64,000 nucleotides of DNA from Hydractinia symbiolongicarpus (GCF_029227915.1 NC_079879.1:25734501-25798500); one strand, 5' to 3'. Shown: positions 12,701-27,100, counted from the stretch's first letter. A program made the numbers and translations. The notes: a model not told the origin generated them from the sequence alone.

Positions 12701-15700
12701 AAGGATTGTATCCAAAACACACAGCTGGCTTTCTTTATCTCCTACTTTCTTCCTATGGCGGCTACATTGAGAGGCAAAGGTCTGTTTTGTTTTTGTCGTA
12801 GTTTCTGTGCTATCATGAAACCTAGATGATTGTAGTATGACTTTTGGTTTCAGCATTAAAGTGTAGAGAGTCGAAGCAAGACTTAGAAGCTAAAGTGTAT
12901 GAAACGCTAGTTACTCAGGTAGGTACCAAGACGCGGTTTATACCAATCAAATACGAACTTATCACTCACCTTCACATGGATTTGACATTTATTTTGCTGG
13001 TGTAAACAAGTAAAAATTGGCAAGATAATAGGAAACACGGTTAGAGAAATATTACAGGCATATTGATGAAAAAGCTTATTTTTATTATTATTAAAGATTC
13101 AAATTCCTTTTTACATAAAAACGACAGACAAAAGTGAAATATATGGATGATATAAGAATTTCACATGATTACTATGTCTCACCAAAATAACATGCCTGAA
13201 GATTTTTCTGTGAAGACATATGAGTTAGAAATTTCATAAACTTTCTTTTATGGGTTAATAAGGATGAAAAAAATGGTGTGCTCTGTTAAGACACACATTT
13301 TTTATACACAACGATCAAACACAGTTAAAATAGTTGTGCTTTTTTATGTTTTGAATGTTCTGCTTTTTTAGATTTGGGCTTTATTACCTGGATTTTGCAC
13401 CAATCCCACCGATTTGAAAGAGGTAAATGGATGATTGAACAAACGATTTGTTGTTGTTGTTATTGTTAAGTTTCTTGTCTCTGGTCATGATATGTTTGTA
13501 CTATAATGAATATGAATATATATATATTTTTTTAGTCTTTTAAAAGTATTGCGAAAATCTTGGGAACGGCATTGATGGAAAGAAATGATCTGCGACCTCT
13601 GGTATTGCAAGCCTTAAGAACATTAATTAACAGGACGCTTGATGGTGAGTTATGCTCGCACGAACTTACGTATCTAATGTAATAAACGATTTGCTTTTAA
13701 AAGTAAATTTTTTTAATTGCGAGTTCTAAATTTGAAATGCGAAACTTACACTTGTGTTTTGTTTTTCAGAAGAGGAGTTAACAGTTATTGGAAAGTTTGC
13801 AAAGAATTACATGCCTATTCTATTTAATTTGTACACCTCCAACGATGAGAACTGTAAAGCCATATCACTGTCCATTCTTGAAACAATCAAAGCATTTCTT
13901 GTTGTTGCAGAATCCACAGTAAGTGTGCAAATAATTTTTATTGATTAAAACATCACAACTAAATAAAGATAAATTACATTATTCACATTAGTTTTTTTGC
14001 GTATTAATTTATGCGCAGTAAGAAAAATGATTTTGCGAAAAATAATTTTTGCGCAGTACATACGTACGTAATTCGCGCGCGTGATAATTTTTCGCATAAG
14101 TTCGAACTTTTGCACTAATAGAAGATACTAAAATTTAGGACTAAAAAATAATATGGATGCGTTTCTCTTATGTAAACTATAGAATCGTGATATATCATAA
14201 GGAATTTTTGCGCACTAACTAACTTTCTTGCGTGAACTTACAAAAGTTGATACACGTTAAAATAAGTACAAGATACCTCGTGCTGCTCACCTTCTCGATG
14301 TTTTTAGGTCTGCAGCTTCTTTTCACTTGTACTGTAGCTTTTTTACCTCCTGTAATAGGATTTTATATAGCCGATCTCAAAGTGAGATTATTCAGTACTT
14401 GTGTTAAGTCAACTTTGCTACGCAAAATGGTGCCTGCTGTTGATGGTTAGTACTTGGTGTCTGTTTACACATTACAAAAATGTAGTCCACTTATATGAAT
14501 TGTATCTTTCGGTTTAGCTTGTACAAACATTCGTAAAGAAGATATTTGAAAAACTTAAAGAAGAAGACTCTGCAGAGAAAAGGTTTCATTTTATTTGCAG
14601 GTTGTAAACACACCTGAGGCATTGTTAGGTGATTTCCAACACCAACCTTTTCTTTGTTGTGCGTGTATAGGCATCTTTTGATGGATTTAGCAGTATGTAT
14701 GGTGAAGTACTCAACAGAGGAACAAGTACGAGGTTTATACCAGCTTGTCACTGGTCACGTGCAGGTAAGCTTGAAGTTTATTGGTTGAGAAAAGGTCTTA
14801 ATACTATATAAAATAATTTTTATTTTTTTGTTCGAAAAGGACAAGGATAAAAGCATGCAAAAGAAGGCTTATCGTATACTGGAAGAAATCTGCTCCAGTA
14901 ATTCTGAAAGTTGTAAAAATTTGGTGGAAGAAAAATTTGACGAGTTAAAGTCAGTGTTGGTGGATTCGTTATCAAGTGCAGTTCCGTCTTCAAAAGCTGT
15001 GAGTTTTTAAAAAATGACGAGGAATATTCTCTGTATGTGTTTCAGCTATAACTGAAGTGTTATTTGACTTTTTAGCCACGTCTTGGTTGCATTTCTTCTC
15101 TTGTGAAGAAGTTATCAAATGAGAATAAAGATTTCTTACAAGTAATTATACCTGAGGTAAAACCATTGTATATTTTTTGAGCTGTTTGTTTATTTGTTAT
15201 TCTGTTGATTTCAAACGAACCCGGATGGGTGCCTGTCGTAACTGATAAAACTTTTATTTCTATTTACAGGTCATTTTATGCACCAAAGAAATTGGTGTTA
15301 AAGCCAAAACAGCTGCTTTTGATTTGTTGGTTGATATTGGATCATCATATGTTTTTTTGAGTACTCTACCCAAAGAAGGTAGGTAAAGACAGCTTTTATC
15401 ACCTCACTCTGCTCCTGCTCAAATTGGTGTACCAACAATTTAAGCAGAGCGCATAATATATTTTCTTCGAATAACTGATTTTTTTTTCAATGTTTAGAGT
15501 GTATTGAGCAGTATTTCCATTTCGTTATGGCTGGCTTGGCTGGCTCCCCTCACATGATCAGTGCAACGCTACTGGCTTTCACGAAACTTGTTTTTGAATA
15601 CAGATGTAAGTATTTCCGCTACGTTTTGTCATGTAACGAATGTAAAGAATGGCGGTTTAATGTTAGTATTCGATATATGATGCAAGGATGGGGATGTGTT

Positions 15701-18700
15701 GTTACTTTGAAGCTTGTGTGTACTAGCTACTTTTCTTATATATTTTAGATTGCATATCAGCGAAGCTAGTCGCTACATTGCTCGATGCTGCTATAACATT
15801 ATTGAAATCAAAAACAAGAGAGGTCATCAAATCCTGTTTACTTTTCATCAGGGTGAGTATGATGATTAATTTTGTCGGAACAGACTTGATGCTGTTTTGT
15901 AATTTAGTAATGTAGTTTATCTTGTTTGTTTGTTTTTTAGGCCGTTGTCAAAATCCTAGATGCAAATGAACTATCTGGACACTTAGAGAGCTTGGTAAAT
16001 CCTTATTTTGTTTAGACAGCTTGGATATATTTTTACTAACTACAGAATACTTTGATAATGTGTTTTTAGATCAAGAACTTGTTTGTGTGGAACACGCAGA
16101 ATAGCAGTGCTTACAGACAACAAATCAGACGAATCCTCGAAAAACTCGACAAAAAATGCGGGTAAATAAATTTATTATTGTGTGGCCGTTGTTGGTTTTG
16201 TTGTTGTTGTTGTCGTCTTTTTTGTTGTTGTCGTCTTCCTTGTTGTTATTGTTGTCGTTGTCGTTGTTGTTGTTGTCGTTAGAATATTGTTGTTAAAATC
16301 GTTGTCGTTGTTGACGGTGTCACGTTGTTGTAGTTCTAGTTGTCGTTGTTGACGTTGTCACGTTGTTATTTCGTTGTCGTTGTTATTGTTTTCGTTGTTG
16401 TTGTCGTTGTCGTTATTGTGGTTGTTATTTCGTTGTCGTTGTTATTATTTTCGTTGTTGTTGTCGTTATCGTTATTGTGGTTAGCATCGTTGTCGTTGTT
16501 GTTGTTGTTGTTATTGGTATTAGCATCGTTGTCGTTGTTTTCGTTGTTACGTCGTCTTCGTTATTGTTGATTTTGTGGTTGATGTTGTTGTCGTTTGTAT
16601 TCTGGGTTTGTTGCGTTCTTCTGTCACGCATATATGTATTTTATCTGTCAAGTTATCATCTGGTGAAGTCTCTTGTTCCAAACGAGCACAAACGATTTAT
16701 CGTTCAAATTCACAAAACAATTGAAAGAACAAAAAGACAAAGAGAGGCATATCGGAACTCTGTAAGTTCATCATTTCATCTTTTTTTTTGAAAATTGTAA
16801 TCCTTCTCGCCACCATTTTATATTACGTTCATGTTTTGTTTGTATTGTTTGTTTGTTTTTCTTGCTTCCTTCCAATCTAAGTAGTTTTTCTAAATTTTTA
16901 GCAAGTAGAATTGTAGAGATACAGTTTAGGGATACTGTAAGATCTTTGAGTATGATTGTATAGTCGCGAAATTCCCTGAGAGGTCTGTATTAACATTAGA
17001 AAAATAACTCTGAAGAGTCTGAGGACGAAACTACAAAAGAAACCACGTGGGATGATGTACTTGCAGATTCAGACGAAGAAGAAAACGAAGACAAGAAGAA
17101 AATAAAACAACAAGAAAAAAAACAGAAGAAATCTAAGGTAAGAAAAGTTCACAAAAGATTCTCTCAAAATTTTCACAAAGATTCTCTTACGATATAAACC
17201 TTATTTTTTATCAGCATGCTAAAACATGGATTGTGGAGAACGAAGAAGGGGTTGACTTACTTGATCCGACAGTTGCTAAAAATATTGTTGGTAAGTACAC
17301 TGAAAGAGACGTCATATTTCTCAGCGCAGCACGATTTCGAAGTTTGATTATCATGCTATTCTCTTTTATAATCATTATCTCCGTAAATAAATGTAAATCT
17401 GGCGTCTTCTCCGTTAAAATTGATTTGCAACTTTGTATGACTGACAATTTACATGAACCATTCTTTTTTTCAGCAACAAAACCAAAGCATAAAAAGATGA
17501 TCAAACATGATTTTTCATTCTCTTCGGATGGTAAAATCGTCGTCAAAGATGAAGAAGAGGAAATCGAGAACAATGGTGAAGCAGCATTAGATGTTGGAGA
17601 AAAAGATATTTTAGGAGGTTTGTGGGATTTGATATATCCTCCACGCGGTTTATTTGTACTGCGCAGATAAGGACTCACAAACATGTAGTTACAGACCATT
17701 GAACTTTTTTGCTTCTTAACGAGGTTAATTTACGCAGTGAAATCTTTCTTGGTTTTTTTGTTAAGATTATTTTTGTGAGAAAGATATTAAGTAAATTACA
17801 GAAAACACAATTGTGTATGATATCCAAAACTATATGTCAAAGAAAAGTTATTTTATTCCTCATTTTCTCGAATTTCGCAAATACAGTATTATAAAATTTT
17901 TCGGGAGATTAATTTTTGCTTTCCTATTGTCATTATTTTCCGCTAGTTGTTGTACGTGACTTTCCCCTAGTTGTTGTACGCGACTTTCCGCTAGTTGTTG
18001 TGCAAATTTATAACAACCTTTTTTTAGGATATGACAAGACACCAAAGCAGATGAAACTGGGTAAAAGAAAGCGTATGGAAGATATGCCAGAAGACGAGAA
18101 CGTGTTTCAAAAGTACGAACATGGTGGAGTTGGTATTCATCGACATCGAGATACAGATGATTCTGGTAAAAAGAAGTTAGGAGCAGATTACAAAGCTAAG
18201 GTTTGTTTCTTCAGCACGGTTTATAAACGGTCGGATAATTCATTTTATCGTTCTATGAATTTATTTTGAGATATAACTTTTTGTTCACGACGTAAATATT
18301 AAAGAAATTGGGTAAAACAAAAATTTATATTATTATTAAAATTGAACCATATGTTCATCTTATTGTCAGAAGAATATTTAATGTGAAAGTAACATCTCGT
18401 CGTTCATTACTATTGTTGAACAACTTGAAGTACCCAAATTTGATCATCCACACATAGTCGCCATCATGGATTGATAAACAGACTCTATGTCTTTGCGAGA
18501 GAAAAAAATGAAGATGATTTCTGAGATTGACAAGCAGAATTTTATATTTTTCTTTAATCTATTTTAATTGTAGAAAGCTGGAGGTGATATGAAGCTGAAA
18601 GGGAAGCCTGACCCGTACGCTTATATTCCACTCGATCGACAAAAGTTAAATAAAAGGTAATTAATGAAGTTTTGAATTTTTTTTTCTAATGAAAACAAAG

Positions 18701-19125
18701 TAATTTTATAATGACTGGTTAAATACTCCAACTTTTCTTTAAAGAGGCCGCGTTTACATGAAACTCGAAGTGAAGTAGCTAGAACCGGTTTAAGTTTACA
18801 TTTCTTCAGCTGAAGTAATACTCACTTCAAATGAATTTCGGTCATAATAAAATTTCCACTAGGTGCGAGATCTTTACCTGGACAAATTACACCCTTTACG
18901 CCGAAATTAGACATGAGTAAAACATGTAAACAGTCGCACTTTTAACTGCAGTGTGGGAATTTTATTTTCGCCCTAATTTCACTCCCGTCATATAAACAGC
19001 CTCAAGATTGATATTTTTTTATTTACAGAAAAAAGGCGAAACTTTCTGGTCAATTTCATGGAATGGTTAAGGCGACCAGGAAAGGAGCTGCAGCTGCTAA
19101 TAAATACAAAAAGAAAAGAAAGTGA
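6716..19125 (+). CDS. RRP12: RRP12-like ribosome biogenesis factor (35 coding exons, 1264 aa)
   Basis: RRP12 is a nucleolar HEAT-repeat protein needed for pre-rRNA processing and export of both ribosomal subunits. Exons: 6716-6842, 7983-8182, 8484-8513, 8918-8971, 9652-9731, 9887-9992, 10198-10314, 10389-10515, 10623-10690, 10851-10904, 11476-11574, 11882-11973, 12048-12159, 12236-12582, 12658-12779, 12854-12918, 13372-13422, 13536-13644, 13770-13918, 14518-14582, 14671-14764, 14840-14998, 15076-15156, 15270-15378, 15498-15605, 15749-15852, 15941-15994, 16070-16161, 16653-16761, 17000-17137, 17215-17290, 17474-17617, 18028-18200, 18574-18656, 19029-19125. All introns are GT-AG and all phases close. 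Hallmarks: GLTDCSNMTFSKV near residue 90, the NUC173 region around residues 390-600 (YKYQPVWDIVLQSL), MQKKAYRILEEIC, an acidic stretch, then PDPYAYIPLDRQKLN and a basic C terminus. Human RRP12 is about 1297 aa, so this looks full length. Intron positions are inferred from phase and homology. Confidence 0.95.
9125..9205 (-). mobile_element. tRNA-like SINE head in RRP12 intron 4
   Basis: On the minus strand a tRNA-like block has an A-box-like tagtgtagtgggt and a B-box-like gatcaaatcc about 35 nt later. It resembles the heads of the other SINEs in this window, but no SINE body is clear. It is not a credible functional tRNA. Confidence 0.45.
16180..16600 (+). repeat. (GTT/GTC)n-rich trinucleotide repeat in RRP12 intron 28
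   Basis: About 420 bp of imperfect gttgttgttgtcg repeats fill most of intron 28 (16162-16652). Overlapping open frames here encode poly-valine or poly-threonine by low complexity only. The acceptor of exon 29 (tgtcaag before 16653) lies beyond the repeat. Confidence 0.9.
17937..18004 (+). repeat. 24 bp tandem repeat, ~3 copies, in RRP12 intron 32
   Basis: Units of the form tttccgctagttgttgtacg followed by tgac occur about three times with small changes, ending about 24 bp before exon 33. The unit is a multiple of three and stays open in the frame of exon 33, so it would read FPLVVVRD repeats if the intron were retained. Confidence 0.85.
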
Positions 19126-21062
19126 AAGTATTTTGTAAACGTTGTTTTTACTTGAAATATTTTTTACATACAAGAGTTGTCATTTAATACATAACTAGAA
19201 TTATAATTTAGAATGCTAGCTGTAACTACGTGTTTCAGTGTACAGTGTACATTTGCCTGGAATTTGCGATATTAATTTTATTACATCAAGTAAAAAAAAA
19301 AAATTTCAAAAAAATTAAATTTCAGGACAGTTACTTCGCGAGAATTAAAAATTACTTCGCGAGAATTAAAAAGCAAAATAGGAATTTAGTTACATTTTTT
19401 CTGTATTAAAAGTGTCCGCTATTTTTTTTTTCTTTTTTTCTTTTTTTTTTTTTTTAAGAAAAAAGGTTTCGCAACAAAAAATTTAAAAATGGCAGTCATT
19501 TGCAAAATTTTCCATATTTTCGGCGAAAATTAGCTTCCTCGAAATTTTGCGAAAATTCACAAAACCGATTTTTCTTTCGATTATATATAAACGATATAAA
19601 AATTTGACAAGTGTGTTTTATCGTATAAGAAGTAACAAATGAAGCAGAAACCCGACCTACGCTTTTTACAAACATTGTGTTAGAACAAAAGTAGACTTTC
19701 TGCCTCATCACACTTACTAATAATCTAGAATTGTCATACACTATCTTTTTCCATAATTGTATCACTGTGAGACGAGAGCTCTTGTAAAATTTTTGCATCT
19801 GAACATTTTAATTGTAGCCGGAAATTTTTGCAGTTTAAGCCTTCTTTAGATTTTTCACAGGGATAATTTCGCGGATTAGCCTATATTTATGATTATCTAA
19901 CACTCAAATTTATGACTGTTGTGTGAGAATTCTAGATTTAATAATCCTACGTGCCTTACCCCTTTTAAATTTTTAAAATACATAGTATTTTTAACTAAGA
20001 ACCCCACCTCTAAACTAAGCAGGCTGTGGTTGGCAGTCAACTATAATTGCATTTGTCATTGTGATCCTCGAGCTTGTTAGTTGGTTGCGCTGTACCTAAT
20101 TTTTTACCGGCAGTTTTGGCATCTTAAACTCTACCCTGCTCCTCGGATCGTGTTTCTCAGCAATGAACATAATTTTTTTCTTTCGAAAGCCACTTTGGTG
20201 CTGATACATGTTGCTTTTGAGAAGTTCAACTGGGAGGGATAGATGTGAGCCCTAAAAGCTGCTAAATTGGCTTGTTTATTAAAAATTAAACTTCTAAACT
20301 TTCATGTCTCATTTTATTTACAAAGTTCGTATATTCGGTTGCTTAACCATAATCTAACAAAGTTAAAAATTCTACAAAACCATCCTTCTTTAAAATATAT
20401 TATTTGTCATCATTAAAAATAATAAAAAATTATTTCCAACCATACCACGATTTTACAAAGTCTCTTCGCTTCTACTAGTTTTAAGGTCAAATCCTGCTTT
20501 CTAGACTCTGTACGACTTCTGTTATATGTAGGTAAATTTTTAAATGTTTTAATTCTATCCCCTGCCATAACACTTAGGCGGCGTTTAAATGAATTTCAGT
20601 TCGCGCTAATTAAATCACCTTGGTCTCTGTTGAGAAGCGTTGTATTGTCTACATGATGCGAGTAAAAACCTAACGTAAACACACCGAAATAAGTGCTACT
20701 GCACATACGCAGTTATTACTTGGTTGGTGTAAGAGACGTCTACGGTCTAAAATTTTACTTCAATTAAGACGAAGGAAACTTTCAACTCCACCTTAAAATT
20801 AAAAAAATATATACCATAATATTGATCTTTGATGTATAAATATATCTGAAAATAAATAGATGACACAATAAAGGCACTCTAAAATTTATACATAAAAATA
20901 TTACAAAAATATACACATAATATATTACTATATAGTGAAATCTCATAAGGAAAATTTGTTCAATAAGAAAAGTTAGAGATAAATGAAAAAATAACAAATG
21001 ACAAAAGAAACAAAGGCGATGTTCTATGAAGACATTAAGATAGAGACAGCCCACTGCATATT
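19126..21062. other. Convergent intergenic region between RRP12 and RGS22
   Basis: It holds 3' flanks of both genes, a poly-pyrimidine tract (about 19421-19456) and stretches rich in ttcgcga-type motifs (19320-19370, 19520-19560, 19865-19880) like those at 48.1, 48.8 and 50.7 kb, probably remnants of one dispersed repeat family. No credible gene is seen. Confidence 0.6.
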
Positions 21063-21070
21063 TCTTTAAC

Positions 21071-21076
21071 TTTATT
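21071..21076 (-). terminator. RGS22: Poly(A) signal of RGS22
   Basis: AATAAA on the minus strand 44 nt after the RGS22 stop codon. A second AATAAA (21112-21117) lies almost directly after the stop and is less likely to be used. Confidence 0.55.
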
Positions 21077-21119
21077 TACATAAAAAAACAACATAACTTT
21101 CATCCAAATCTTTTATTTA

Positions 21120-24100
21120 TCAGCACACAACAACATCCGCCATTATTTTTGGAGGTGGGCTTTCAACCCTAGGTCTTTCTTTCTCCATTTTTTTCAAAAT
21201 GGTAGCAGTGCCAGCATTTCGTGGTAACCGTGGGTTTACAACATTTTTTACCGTTCTCTTAATAACATCCGATTTCGGATCACAGGCATACTCAATCTTG
21301 GGAAACATCATTACATGTGTGGTTGTCGGAAGTGGAGCTGTAATACGGTTCAAAACTGAAGCATCTTTTAATGGTTTGCCTAAAAAAAATTAAAATCGTT
21401 ATTTACTGGTAAAATAATAATGAAAAGGATAGAGAGATTTCCTGAAGCTAGCAATCTGCGCAATTCTGGGCCAAAAGATATATTCGCGAAACTCAACACC
21501 TGTGCCAGTTTGCTTTGCTAAATAATAATTTTGGGCCTTTTTGATAGAAATTGGAATGATAAACAAAAAAGTATATAATGACTGACATCAAAATTTTATA
21601 TTTTGTAATCTTGATACAATTTTAGGCCAAAATCACTCCAAAAATTAATAATGCATTGTTTTCTACATGATTTGGCACACATTACAAAAATAAACCTGCT
21701 AAATATATTGGTGCATTAAAAATATCGTTTTAAGGCGAAAAATTGTCTTCGTGTTAACAAAAATTTGGCATAGTATGGAAAAAAATAGTAAGGATAATAA
21801 TCAAGATGTTGATTTTGTGTCGCGTATACCATTAATACCATTTTAGACCAAATAGGAAAAAATTTCATGTTTTCACTCAACTAGTGGAATGATTTGCGAC
21901 CAACAATCCGAGTTAATATTCTCTAATTTTCAAATTTTGCTATTTTTCTCTAAAGATACAGCAACGCATTAATTCTCTTGAAATTTTGTTTTCATAGAAG
22001 TTAACGGTTTCTGGTTTTCATTTTTACAGTATTCAGATTGAAGAAGAATAAACAAGAGGTATTTAGAAAATGAACCTCTTAACTATTTACCTTTTTCAGA
22101 TTGTTCAAACTCTTTCAACGATTTTGCTGTCAATCGATTACCAGATTTCTTACCCTCTTCTAAGACCTCTAACTGACCACGTTTAAATTGATCTAAGTTC
22201 TTTTTCTCAGACATACGAGCGCTTTTATCAAACCGAGATGTCGACTTTCCACAAGTACTGCTTTTTTGTAAATTTTGACTTTTGCGAGCAATGTTAAAAT
22301 GCACGCTTGTTACTTTTGAAAGGCTTGGTTTAGATTCTCTGTTTGTGTTCTGCTCTAAACCTAAGAAAAATATAATAAATACGTACAAAATATTGAATAA
22401 GAATTTCTTGCGTTCGTTTTCCTCTAAAGCTAACAAACAGATTATAAACAGGAAAAAAAGAAATGACGAATTTCAATTTGCAGACAAAAATATTCTACAT
22501 AAACAGACTTACTGCATTCAAATAACTGACTTGTTTTGCGGTTGTTGTTGTTGTTGTTGTTGGATGAAGGCACCGCTATATGTAAGAATGCATATCTTAT
22601 TAGCAATACATCCTGCGTAAAATTTGGTCTTTCAAATTATTCACAATAAGGAGATATTAACAAAATAACGTATACTTTTTGCGAGCAAAAAAAAAAAACA
22701 AAAAAAAAACGCTGAATTTAGTCCTACTAAATCAAGTAATAATGGTTAGCTCGCTTTTATTCAATTATATATGTAAAAAGTAATTTCTCTAGTTTCCTTT
22801 GTGACAAATATGTTTAAAAGTTATCTACCTGCGAAAGTAATATTCGGAACATAAAAACAAACTTTTTTCCTCCTCTTTACTTACCATCCAAAGTAAATAT
22901 CGACTTGAAGGATTTTCTTGCCACTGAAATGTCCGAAGTATTGTCACCAAGAGGTTTGTCTTTTAATAAATCTAACTTGTTTGATTCTGGAACGTCTTGT
23001 AGAGATATTCCTTCCTTCTTCATTCTTGCTTCCAACGACTTCAATTCAGTTTGAGCAATATATTTCGAGTAAGCGAACGAAGTGGTCAAGTGATCATTCT
23101 CTGCGTCGGCGTTCGATTCAATCGTCTTCGTCATGTAACTGAAATAGATATAGTATTTCAATCTGTTTTATTGGTCGAGATCTGACGTAATTCTAAACAT
23201 TTCTATTGATTTCGCTGTACCTTCAAATGAGTTTATTCGGTGTCCAAATCACACTAACTACACATTAAAAGAAGCTACAATCTTTTAATTTTAAAAAAAA
23301 TAAGCACAACTCTTTGACTGATAGCCTTGTGGTAGAGCGCTTGCTTACGGCGATAAAGCCCCTGGGTTCAATCTCCGGCTGAGTCATACTAGAGACTATA
23401 AAAGTGTGAATCGATCCTTTCTCCTTAGCGTTAGGAATGAGAACAAGATTGACATCTCAGGAAGTTGTCTAGTAGAGCTATTGCTGTGTTTGCACGCCGT
23501 CCGTAGCAGAAATTAGAGTTTAAAATGCACACGAACCCCTTTCGTTGATCGCAATACCAAAAGGAGCTAAGGACGCTACAATGAGTAGACAATTGTATTG
23601 AGGAATGTGTCTCTAAGGAAAAGCATAGAATATTTAATAATAATTATAATAATAATAACCCACCTAATCAAATCAGCAGGTTTTGATCTTTCTTTCGGTA
23701 TATATTCTCGCTTCTTCTTCTTTTCATTTATCAACTTCGACAATCTTCTTCGCTCGATTAGCATTTTCTTTCTTGTGATGTCATCAGCATGCTGTTTTTG
23801 TAAATGTTGTAATGATTGAGCTGGACTTACTCCATCGTCTAATTGCGAGCGAAAGATGCTATACTCCTTCCAAAAATTATACAACAGCCTAAACACAGTC
23901 GCCTAAAAACATAATTAAAGTTTGATTGTATATACTTGCAAAAATATGAAAAAAGCATCCTGAAAAAAAAATATATATGTAATAATAATAACTTTATTAC
24001 CTGGGCTTCGCGAAACAAGTAGGGGCCACGCTGGGGCGGTCTTCCGCAAGCCTTGTCGTACAACCTCTCCGCTATTTCAATTGGTATGTCAACTTGTAAC

Positions 24101-27100
24101 TCAGGTGGGAGGGATGATTTTATAAAAACATCAATGATAGTTTGTATTTTTCGTTTGATAAGCTTCCCTTCCACATGGTTGTGGCACAGCTCCTGAAAAA
24201 ATCATAACTATTAAGTATCAGTGCTTGCAACTACAACTGTCGCGACACGACAAAAAAATGCCTTTGCTTTCCTTTTCATCCCTTCCCTTTCTTGCTTGCC
24301 ATTTTTTTTTCATTTCCCATCTAGCGCTACATCCAATTTAAAAAAAAATCGTCTAACTTACCTTATATTTTTGCACTTCCAACCAAAAGTTTAAATTGTT
24401 TTCCATCATGTCACCATGGATACTGATAAATCTTCGAAAAACTTCACGTTCACCAGGATCAGATAAAGCTTTGCGAAGCGCTGCTACATCACGACCTCCT
24501 GCGTTCCAACGGCTATTCAACAACTGAAAAAATAACAAATTTTTATTAAGAAGTACAAATTATGAAAAAAGGGATTTTTAGACAAATGGCCCAACACTCA
24601 TCAATGGTGAAAGAAAAAAATGCTTTGATAAACCCCCAAGCCCCTAAACTACCGCCCAGGAGTTTAATTGATGCATTAAATTGTACACAGTTAATTAAGG
24701 AGAACTACACTCACTCTCCATGCTTGTTCACTGCGTTGTAATTTTTTCTTCATAACTAAATCTTCAACAAGTTCAGCGACACAACTTTTCTTTTTCTTTC
24801 TTTCTTTATACTCCTTCGTTTCTTTGTACAACTTCATCCATCTTCGTTCAACACGACCGCGCGCGTATTTTTGAGTTTCAAGAATAACTGGACTACTTGG
24901 ACGGGAAGGGAGAACCTTTACACCACCTGCGAGCTCTAAAATCTAAAATAAAATAAAAAGTTCATATCACCCCCTAACAGTATCTGCTATAGTACCTGCA
25001 AGGTAGAAGGTACAAGAACTGTCACAGTTTCACAGTTTCATACAGATTTTACACCCCACTCATCATTCTCTTTTGCACTTTTTATTAATCAGAACCAGGA
25101 AAAGTATTATTCAGGGAGAAAAGATCATGCTTAATTTCATTCAAAATATTCAGCGATAGCTTGTTTCGTCTCGAGCGAGCGTATTCTTGCTAAAGGTTAT
25201 GGCATACTGAATTTTTAGTGATCTTCAAAACTGTATTTTTTAAGTACTCGAGTCGATTTCAAGATAAATAATTTTTAAAAGGATAATTTTACCTGTTTAA
25301 TAGCTTCTTTTGAAGCTGGTGAATTGCTACCGAAAAAATAACTTTTGTTCAACCACTTCTCGCGAATTTCGATACATAATCTATCTCGTTCTTCTTGTTC
25401 TTTGGCGGTAGTCGGTTGTGGTAAGCGTCTGAACAACTCCATGTCCGTCCACGCTGTTAAATCAACGATACCTTAAAAACAGAAAAATAAAAAAATCCAT
25501 TATTTCAATAAATAAGTAATTACTTTAGCAAACAACAAAATGTCGGACAAAAGTGACAAAATGATGTATTAGAAGACTCATTTAAAGTCATTAAAAAAAC
25601 GTAAACAGGAATTTTCAAAAATGAACGAAAGTGACAAATTTTTCTCTAGGTGGCGAATAAAATGTTAACACGTCACCTTGTCTGTGCCTGGATTCCAAAA
25701 AAGATTGAAAATATTCGAGCTCGGTTTTATTTTTTAGCAGGCTTTCAAAGTCAACACCATCTTGAGAGGTAGGAAATGGAGTGTCGACTTCATCAGGGGA
25801 TATTTTGTCCTCCTCCTCATCACAACTTGTGACACTGGCATCAACAAGTTCGTCTGACGTCGAGTTATCCTCGTAACGCCATTTTTTATTTACTTCGATG
25901 TACTTTAACTCCTCTTCTGGTTTCAACTTAAATATTAAAAAATATAACTTAATTATCCACATAACATATAGGCTAGTCTCTATATTCATACCCGTATTTT
26001 GTCTGTGCCTATATTGATACCCGTATTTTGGCTGTCTGTTCAAAATATAGCTTTTATTCCCGTGATTTTTCCGTAAACTTTTAGAAACCAGGGGGCTATC
26101 AAATCGAGAATTTACAAATTTGAATTACAATCCACCCTATAACATAGTAATGACACCCATCCAAGCAAATTTCATTACTTCTTGGTAACAGGAGGGCAGG
26201 GATGTGCGAAATAGCGATGCAGGAAATACGTACGACGGGCGAAAATTTGAGGACCAGCGAACCTCTGGATTTTTTCACGGGCTAACGATAAGTTGGTTTT
26301 CACGCTTTAGGACACTCTTTCTTTTACTAGTTAGACCTGATAATGACTTAAACTAACAATCATCCATTTACAACCTTCCTTTTATGCTCATTAATAATAT
26401 TTACCTGCCTATAGTTTAGCCTCTCTTTGATGCTTAACTGTAAGCACGGTTGAATAAGGATATCTAGCGCTCGTTGCTCAACACAATCAAACAAATCTTC
26501 GTATGGCGGATCCAACTGTTGAAATATCTTTGTTTGAACATCCACAGAACACTGCAAATCATGTTCGCTTTTTGATGTCACATACACCGTGTAAATATAC
26601 TGAACAGAAAAATTAATTTACTTTGCAACGAAGGGGGCAGTTAAAAGGGTCTTGGGAAACTTTCATTGTCAATGAGATTTTTTTAGATAATGCTCTAAAG
26701 AAATATTTTCAATGAATCAATCGCTTTTATTATTAAATCTGGAAGTTATTCCGTTGTTTATTAAAAACATTACTAAAGAAGGGCTTTTGTTACAAATTTA
26801 AACTGACAAATTGAAATTTGAAAGAAATATCGTCGCAAATAACCCTGAAAATCTGAAAAAGGGAGTTGCAAGTTAATCAGAAATTGAAAAGAAGAATCAG
26901 TGTGGAAAAATTCACTTACATTAGCTTTTCTTTTCACACAGAGAGGAGTAAAAACATCTGCAAAAAAGTGCTCAGTATACTCCTGCAACGCATGCCAAAA
27001 CATATAACAGTCAAGCCAAAGCTAAAACAAACATAAACATTTTTTAAGAAATATTATTTCACATTCTCATAAAACCTTCTTAAACATGCGCATACTTTCA

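Noticed and set aside
14232-14450. Hydrophobic ORF in RRP12 intron 19
   Set aside because: No homology signal; it lies between two exons whose phases join exactly across it.
16340-16791. Poly-valine and poly-threonine ORFs on both strands
   Set aside because: They are produced by the GTT/GTC repeat in RRP12 intron 28; only 16653-16761 is a real exon.
20782-21054. 90-codon hydrophobic ORF next to RGS22
   Set aside because: AT-rich sequence in the RGS22 3' flank giving Phe/Leu/Ile by composition; overlaps the presumed poly(A) region.
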